A stretch of DNA of 6,692 nucleotides from an uncultured Oscillospiraceae bacterium (GTDB lineage: Bacteria > Bacillota > Clostridia > Oscillospirales > Oscillospiraceae): positions 1 to 6,692 of the forward strand of contig CAKUNB010000089.1 in assembly GCA_934668285.1 (NCBI GenBank). The letters are read 5' to 3'. This document shows, one piece after another, positions 1 through 5,500 of this stretch (position 1 is the first letter of the stretch; each line of letters starts with the position of its first letter). The notes below the pieces were generated by a model. It had not been told where the DNA came from, did no database searches, and saw nothing but the letters and a program-made list of their open reading frames with translations. The translations under genes and the position numbers were made by a program.

Positions 1-2412
1 GAGATTCTCTTCGAGCAGGATTTCGAAGGCGAGAAGTTCCCGCCGGAGGGCTGGGAGATCGACGGCGGCACTGAGACGTGGATACGCTACAGCTATTACA
101 ACCTCAATAAGACGCAGGCTGCTTATGTCAGCGCCGGCAAAAACAAGCAGGACGAACGCCTGATCGCTCCTTCTGTCAATCTGCTGGGCGCGACGGATAC
201 GAATCTTGAGTTCGACTATGCATATCCGTACTACGGCATGAAGAGACATGAGTTCACCTTCACGCTTGAAGCATCGGCAGACGGCGGCAGCACGTGGCAG
301 ACAATCTGGAATGCCGAAGATACCCTCGGCGATTCTTTGGTCGGCTACGTAAATGCGGATCGTGCCTTTGTATCGATTCCGGAAGAGCTGTGCGTCGGAA
401 ATCTCCTCCTGAGCTGGCATTATACGAGACCTGCCGGTGAAGACTATTCCGGCATCGCCGCGATCGACAACGTGAAGCTTGAGGCGATTGGTGTCCAGAC
501 CGACATCGAGGGCTACGCCAAGATCACCGCCACGGCAGGCGAGGGCGGTACGATCACGCCCGCAGGCCGTACTTACGTCAAGAACGGCGAGAGCCAGACC
601 TACACCATCACCGCCATGGTCGGCTACGAGATCAGCGACGTGCTGGTGGACGGCACCTCCATCGGTGCGGTCACAAGCTACACCTTCGAGAACGTGACCG
701 GCCCGCACACCATCGAGGCCCGCTTCAAGGTTTCCAGCGGCGTCCCCGGCGTTTACTTCGCCAACGACTTTGAAGACGCCGACTTCCCGACCCGTGGCTG
801 GACCGTTGAGAACAAAAGTACCACCAGCAGCCTCCAGTGGCATCAGGCGACCTTTACGAGCCTGAACAGGACAAAGGTTGCACTGATGGAAAATGACTAC
901 GATGAGGAAAACTGGTCGCACCGTCCCGCACAGGACGCATGGCTCATTTCTCCGACCGTAGACCTCGGCGGCAAGGGCGCAACGCTGGAATTCGACGTTG
1001 CGGCTGGCTACAATGAGCTGCTGAGAGAAAAATCCATGAACCTGACGGTTCAGATTTCCAACGACGGCGGCGAAACGTGGGATCCGCTCTGGGATGCCCA
1101 GACGGCGATGGCTTCGGTGCGTTGGGACGTTTATCTCAAGACCCATGTTGAGCTGAAGCTGCCCTTGCTCTACTGCAAGGACGGCACCCGCATCGCCTTC
1201 AACTACACGAAGAAGAACGGCTGGAATGGCGATAAGATTGCGATCGACAACGTTGCGCTGAAGGATCCGAACGCGGATTGCGCCCATACCGAAACCGAGC
1301 TGCGCAACACCAAGGATGCGACCTGCACCGTTGACGGCTACACCGGCGATACCTACTGCAAGGACTGCGGCGCTCTGCTCAAGACCGGCACCGTGATCAA
1401 GGCACTTGGCCATGACTATGTTGACCACGAGGGCAAGGCGGCCACCTGCACCGAAAAGGGCTGGAAGGCCTACCAGACCTGCAGCCGCTGCGACTACACG
1501 AGCTATCAGGAAATCCCCGCCGCCGGTCATACCGAGGTCGTGGATGCAGCCGTCGAGGCCACCTGCACCAAGGACGGCAAGACTGAGGGCAAGCACTGCT
1601 CCGTTTGTAAGGCAGTTCTCGTCGAGCAGAAGGTCATTCCCGCGAAGGGTCACACCGAGGTCGTAGACAAGGCGGTTGAGCCGACCTGCACCAAGGACGG
1701 CAAGACCGAGGGCAAGCATTGCTCCGTCTGCAACGAGGTTCTCGTTGCGCAGAAGGAAGTCCCCGCAAAGGGCCACAGCTACAAGAACGGCGTCTGCACC
1801 GTCTGCGGCGCGAAGGATCCGAACTACGTCGAACCCGAAAAGCCGTGGGTCAACCCGTTCAAGGACGTCAAGGAATCCGACTGGTTCTATGATGGCGTGA
1901 AGTTTGCCAACCAGAATGGCCTCTTCAATGGCACCGAGCTTGATACCTTCAGCCCAGAGGACGCCATGACCCGCGCAATGCTCGTCACCGTCCTGTGGCG
2001 GCTCGACGGCAAGACCGCGCCGAAGAAGGCAAGCTCCTTCACCGACGTTCCCGCCAAGCAGTACTACGCTGAGGCGGTTGCATGGGCGGCGGAGAACAAC
2101 ATTGTCAACGGCATCGGCAACAACAAGTTCGATCCGGAGGGCGAGGTGACCCGTGAGCAGATCGCCGCCATCCTGTTCCGCTATGCGGAAAAGAAGGGCG
2201 TCGACACCGGCAAGCGCGCCAACCTGAACGCATTCCCGGATGCGAACAAGGTCAGCAGCTATGCGAAGGACGCGCTGGCATGGGCCAACGCTGAGGGTCT
2301 GATCAACGGCACGAAGGAAGGCAAGCAAATCTTCCTCGACCCGACCGGCAGCGCCACCCGCGCACAGGTTGCAACGATTCTTGCCCGCTACGCGCAGAAT
2401 ATCGTAGCCTGA
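1..2412 (+). CDS. SLH-anchored modular surface protein (5'-truncated), J-type/bacterial-repeat/CxxC-repeat tail
   Basis: The reading frame is open from the first base and ends at TGA 2410-2412, giving 803 visible residues; the true start is upstream. The ATG at 238 is internal, because residues 1-79 already form the start of a folded module (FEQDFEGEKFPPEGW). Visible order: J-type (cleaved-adhesin, MAM-like) domain, residues 1-165, with DERLIAPSVNL and ending AAIDNVKL; bacterial repeat domain, about 171-244; second J-type domain, about 249-422, with DAWLISPTVDL and AIDNVAL; CxxC repeats, about 429-607; three SLH domains, about 618-803. SLH domains are known to bind secondary cell-wall polymers, so the product should sit on the outer wall. 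J-type domains occur in secreted adhesins and peptidases. No catalytic domain is visible. Since the next gene carries the same tail modules behind an S8 peptidase, the missing N-terminus may also be a peptidase, but this is inference. There is no LPXTG sorting signal, so SLH is the anchor. Confidence 0.93.
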   Translation, partial: EILFEQDFEGEKFPPEGWEIDGGTETWIRYSYYNLNKTQAAYVSAGKNKQDERLIAPSVNLLGATDTNLEFDYAYPYYGMKRHEFTFTLEASADGGSTWQTIWNAEDTLGDSLVGYVNADRAFVSIPEELCVGNLLLSWHYTRPAGEDYSGIAAIDNVKLEAIGVQTDIEGYAKITATAGEGGTITPAGRTYVKNGESQTYTITAMVGYEISDVLVDGTSIGAVTSYTFENVTGPHTIEARFKVSSGVPGVYFANDFEDADFPTRGWTVENKSTTSSLQWHQATFTSLNRTKVALMENDYDEENWSHRPAQDAWLISPTVDLGGKGATLEFDVAAGYNELLREKSMNLTVQISNDGGETWDPLWDAQTAMASVRWDVYLKTHVELKLPLLYCKDGTRIAFNYTKKNGWNGDKIAIDNVALKDPNADCAHTETELRNTKDATCTVDGYTGDTYCKDCGALLKTGTVIKALGHDYVDHEGKAATCTEKGWKAYQTCSRCDYTSYQEIPAAGHTEVVDAAVEATCTKDGKTEGKHCSVCKAVLVEQKVIPAKGHTEVVDKAVEPTCTKDGKTEGKHCSVCNEVLVAQKEVPAKGHSYKNGVCTVCGAKDPNYVEPEKPWVNPFKDVKESDWFYDGVKFANQNGLFNGTELDTFSPEDAMTRAMLVTVLWRLDGKTAPKKASSFTDVPAKQYYAEAVAWAAENNIVNGIGNNKFDPEGEVTREQIAAILFRYAEKKGVDTGKRANLNAFPDANKVSSYAKDALAWANAEGLINGTKEGKQIFLDPTGSATRAQVATILARYAQNIVA
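1260..1824 (+). repeat. 13-base direct repeats bounding the CxxC cassette
   Basis: The sequence GAAGGATCCGAAC occurs at 1260-1272 and again at 1812-1824, with starts 552 bases (184 codons) apart and in the same frame. Both copies encode KDPN. The first lies at the junction of the second J-type domain and the CxxC repeats; the second lies at the end of the last CxxC unit. The cassette is therefore bounded by an in-frame direct repeat. This could mark recombination-driven gain or loss of the cassette, or it could be chance, since both copies use favoured codons of this genome. Confidence 0.6.
1285..1821 (+). repeat. Tandem CxxC (zinc-ribbon-like) protein repeats, four full units plus a partial one
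   Basis: The upstream protein carries tandem units of about 41 residues at 1285-1410 (42 aa), 1411-1527 (39 aa), 1528-1650 (41 aa) and 1651-1773 (41 aa), then a shortened unit at 1774-1821 (HSYKNGVCTVCGAKDP). Each full unit starts with His, has a TCT cysteine at position 13 (14 in unit 1), a conserved Gly at position 17-18, a CxxC pair at 24 and 27 (25 and 28 in unit 1), and ends in Gly before the next His. The third and fourth units match at 34 of 41 residues and 98 of 123 bases by hand alignment. Such units are common in secreted proteins of gut Clostridia; I do not recall a characterised function. The spacing of three Cys and a His per unit suggests either metal binding or a disulfide-stabilised stalk holding the J-type domains away from the SLH anchor. 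Confidence 0.85.
1852..2409 (+). other. Three C-terminal SLH (S-layer homology) domains
   Basis: Three consecutive SLH units close the upstream protein: 1852-2016 (NPFKDVKESDWFYDGV, then FSPEDAMTRAML), 2032-2199 (SSFTDVPAKQYYAEAV, then FDPEGEVTREQIAAIL) and 2224-2409 (LNAFPDANKVSSYAKDAL, then LDPTGSATRAQVATIL). Each shows the family pattern: F-x-D near the start, an aromatic-rich helix, a G-(I/L)-(F/V/I)-N-G turn, F/L-x-P, and a TRA(E)-like motif, here varied to TRAM, TREQ and TRAQ. In characterised SLH proteins, three units together bind pyruvylated secondary cell-wall polymer. The stop codon follows directly, so they form the extreme C-terminus. A short linker rich in Pro and Glu (EPEKPWV) joins them to the cysteine repeats. 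Confidence 0.95.
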
Positions 2413-2438
2413 TCCCTCCGATAGCAATAAGGAAACCC

Positions 2439-2469
2439 GCAGGCAGCGCGGCTCTCCCGCGCTGCCTGC
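2439..2469 (+). terminator. Intergenic hairpin, possible weak terminator or mRNA-processing/stabilising stem
   Basis: GCAGGCAGCGCGG (2439-2451) pairs perfectly with CCGCGCTGCCTGC (2457-2469), giving a 13-bp GC-rich stem with a 5-base CTCTC loop, 26 bases after the stop of the upstream gene. No T run follows on the + strand (the next bases are TATGAAACAAAGGAG), so it is not a canonical intrinsic terminator in this direction. The base of the stem ends only 8 bases before the ribosome-binding site of the next gene. It could be a Rho- or pause-dependent end for gene 1, a stem that sets the relative levels of two cistrons on one transcript, or a 3'-end stabiliser. The pairing is seen; the function is inferred. 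Confidence 0.55.
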
Positions 2470-2477
2470 TATGAAAC

Positions 2478-2484
2478 AAAGGAG
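2478..2484 (+). promoter_or_regulatory. Ribosome-binding site for the S8 peptidase gene
   Basis: AAAGGAG lies 6 bases before the ATG at 2491, close to ideal Shine-Dalgarno spacing. It fixes the start, together with the signal peptide that begins at that ATG. No convincing -35/-10 promoter is visible in the 78-base gap, so the gene may be transcribed with its upstream neighbour. Confidence 0.85.
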
Positions 2485-2490
2485 AACAGA

Positions 2491-2562
2491 ATGAAGAAAC
2501 TATTCGCATGGCTGCTGCTGATCGCGATGATCCTCTCCATCCTGCCGACTGCCGTCTTTGCG
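2491..2562 (+). other. Sec signal peptide of the S8 peptidase
   Basis: Residues 1-24 show a basic start (MKK), a hydrophobic core (LFAWLLLIAMILSIL) and a P-x-A-V-F-A end that fits signal peptidase I cleavage after Ala24, before EKTVEP. There is no lipobox cysteine, so this is not a lipoprotein. The clear signal sequence starting exactly at ATG 2491, with a good ribosome-binding site, supports this start. Confidence 0.93.
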
Positions 2563-5500
2563 GAGAAAACAGTCGAACCGGAGCAGGAGACTGTGGGTCA
2601 GCAGGTAGCAAGCGCCTTGATCGGTGCGCACGAGTCCACCGCCAAGGCGTTTGAGCAGAAAGAGGATGAAATTGACCCGGATCAGATCGTCCGCGCGATC
2701 GTGCTGCTGGACGAATCCGAGATTCCGGAGAGCGGCCGCCCGACCCGCGACGCGCAGAATCGGATGCGCAGAGCACAGGCGACGGTGCAGAAAAGAATCT
2801 CACAGCAGGTCATGGGCGGCGAGGCGCTGCAGGTGATGAACAGCTATGCTACGCTGACCAACGGCTTCTCCGCTGATGTGACCTACGCACAGCTCCAGGA
2901 GATCCGCGAGGTCGAGGGCGTTGAGGCTGCCTTCATTGCGCCGACCTTCGAGCTGGAGCCGGACATGACCACCAGCAACGGCATGATCGGCGGCGGCTAC
3001 GCCAACAAGACCGGCTATAACGGAGAGGGAACCGTCGTCGCTATCCTCGACACCGGCGTTTACATGGCGCATGAGCTGTTCCAGGATGCGCCGAAGAACC
3101 CCCGTCTGACCCGCGACGACATTCAGAAGGCGCTGGACGAGAACGATATGAACTGCGAAAAAGATGCCCCCAACGCAGGCTCCTCCACGCTGTATCATAG
3201 TGAAAAAATTCCGTTCCAGTTTGACTACGGCGATCATGATGCCGACGGCAATCCCATCGACGGCGACTCCGGCCACGGCACGCACGTTGCAGGCACGGCG
3301 GCAGGCAACGACGGTGTGAAGGCGGGCTTCAGCGGCGTTGCACCCGAGGCGCAGATCCTTAACATGAAGGTCTTCAAGTCCTCCGGCGGCGCATCCTACG
3401 ACGATATCGTCGCGGCGCTCGAGGACTGCATGGTCATCGGCGTTGACTCCGTCAATATGTCCCTCGGCTCGGACTGCGGCTTCATTGACTACGAATCGCA
3501 GGACGAATGGATCACCAACCTGATTAATGTCTTTGACCGCGTCGGCAAGAGCGGCATCTCCATGGCGGTCGCTGCCGGTAATGCCTACTCCGCGGCCTAC
3601 AAGAACAACTACGGCGGCAAGGCGCTTGCCTCCAACCCGGACTACGGCAACGTTTCCGAGCCTTCGACCTATCATGAATCCCTGTCTGTCGCGGCCATCG
3701 AAAACGGCAGCATGGTTTCTCCGTACATCACCGTCGGCGAACGCGATATCGCGTATTATGACGGCTACGATGCCGATACGCAGGAGATTACGACCACCTG
3801 GGCGCTGCGCACCATTGCCAACAAGGGCAGCATGGAGTACGTCATGGTCGGTGGCTACGGCACGCCGGAGGACTTCGAGAAGGTAGACGTCAAGGGAAAG
3901 ATTGCAGTCGTACAGCGCGGCGGCGGCCTGTATTATGAGGCAAAGGCAAACAACGCCGCGGCGGCCGGTGCGATCGCCATGATCGTTTACAACAACGAGC
4001 CGGGCATCATCTATATGTCCATCAGCGCGTGGAAAATCCCGATCGCGTTTATCTCCCAGCAGGACGGCGCTTACATTGCCAAGCAGGAGGACAAGCACCT
4101 GACCATCGGTGTTTCCGACAAGCTCGTGACCTCGCCGGTTGCCGGTATGTGCGACTTTACCTCGTGGGGCGCGACCTCCGAGCTGACGCTCAAGCCGGAA
4201 ATCACCGCGCCCGGCGGCAACATCTATTCCTCTGTTCCCGGCAAGAGCTCTTATGAGCTGATGTCCGGCACGTCCATGGCCTCTCCGCACGTTGCGGGCG
4301 GTATGGCGATCGTTTCGCAGGCGGTCAAGGCGAAGAACCCCGATATGAACGCCACGGAGCGCAAGCATCTGATCGACACCCTGCTCATGAGCACGGCGAG
4401 CATCGTCTATGACGAGGACACGCCCGTTTCCCCGCGCCGTCAGGGCGCAGGCCTGATGGACATCAACGCGGCCGTCAAGACCGAGGGCTACATTACCGTT
4501 TCCGGTATGGACCGCCCGAAGATGGAGCTTGGCGACGACGTGGCCGAGACCGGCATGTATGAGCTGAAGTTCACGGTGCACAACACCGGCGACAGCACAC
4601 TGTATTATAACGCCTCCTCGCTCGTTCTCACCGACGGCACGAAGGAGGACGAGGACGGCAACGTTCTCATGACCGAAAAGGACGTATTTCTGCCCAGCAC
4701 CTTCACGACCAATGTGGAAAACAATCTGGTCGTCGTTCCGGCGCATGGCGAGAAGGAAGTCGTCCTCACCGTCACCCTTACCAATCCGAAGCAGGACCTT
4801 GCGAAGTTTGTCAACGGCGCGTTTGTCGAAGGCTGGGCCGTTCTGAAGGCTGCCAACGCCGACGGCTCGGAAAACGAGGACGGCATCGACCTGAGCGCCC
4901 CGTTCCTTGCCTTCTACGGCGACTGGACAAAGGCTCCGATCATCGACTCCGGCTTCTGGTGGGAGACCCTCGGCTCCGAGGAGGACACCACTGCGCAGAC
5001 CTATAACAACGAGGCTCTGCTGGAGTCCATGGAAAAGACCATGTACACCTACCTTGGCCAGAACAACTACGACTACACCATCCCGTATCTGGCTGACCGC
5101 AACGCCATCTCCCCGAACACCGATGATTTCCTCGACTCCCTGACGTGGGTCTACACCGGTATGCTGCGTTCTGCGCGGACGCTGACCTATGAGATCAAGG
5201 GCGAGGACGGCACGGTCTACTATGAAAAGACCGTCGATTATGAGCCGAAGTCCATCTATGATTCCAGCGCCTATCAGGTCGCCCCTGCCGGCGCCTTCAC
5301 CGACAACGGCGATGCAATCGACCCGTGGTACGGCACGGACAAGAACGGCTTTGAACTTCCGAATGATACCAAGGCGACGGTCACCATCTCGACCACGCCG
5401 ATCTATAACAAGCATGCGTCCGCAAACCTCCGCGATTCGTGGTCGTTCCCCATCACGGTCGATACCGAGAAGCCTGAAGTTACCGATATCTCTATCCGTG

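Noticed and set aside
238..240. ATG at 238 as the true start of the first gene
   Set aside because: The frame is open from base 1 and residues 1-79 complete the first J-type domain; no ribosome-binding site precedes 238 and no signal peptide follows it.
479..1900. Short +strand reading frames in other frames over the first gene
   Set aside because: They are Arg/Pro/Ser/Thr-rich out-of-frame readings of GC-rich coding sequence, fully inside a gene with strong domain evidence.
2413..2490. A separate promoter for the peptidase gene
   Set aside because: No credible -35/-10 pair with 16-18 base spacing can be seen in this short gap; co-transcription with gene 1 or a promoter inside gene 1 cannot be told apart from sequence alone.
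2471..2494. A seven-codon reading frame (ATG 2471, TGA overlapping the ATG at 2491) as a possible leader peptide
   Set aside because: There is no Shine-Dalgarno sequence before 2471; the good AAAGGAG lies inside it and serves 2491. The peptide (MKQRRTE) shows no attenuator-like codon run.
2303..2803. A 166-codon minus-strand reading frame across the intergenic gap
   Set aside because: It overlaps the SLH end of gene 1 and the signal/propeptide of gene 2, is Arg/Ser/Pro-rich, and has no recognisable motif; it looks like a shadow of the coding strands.
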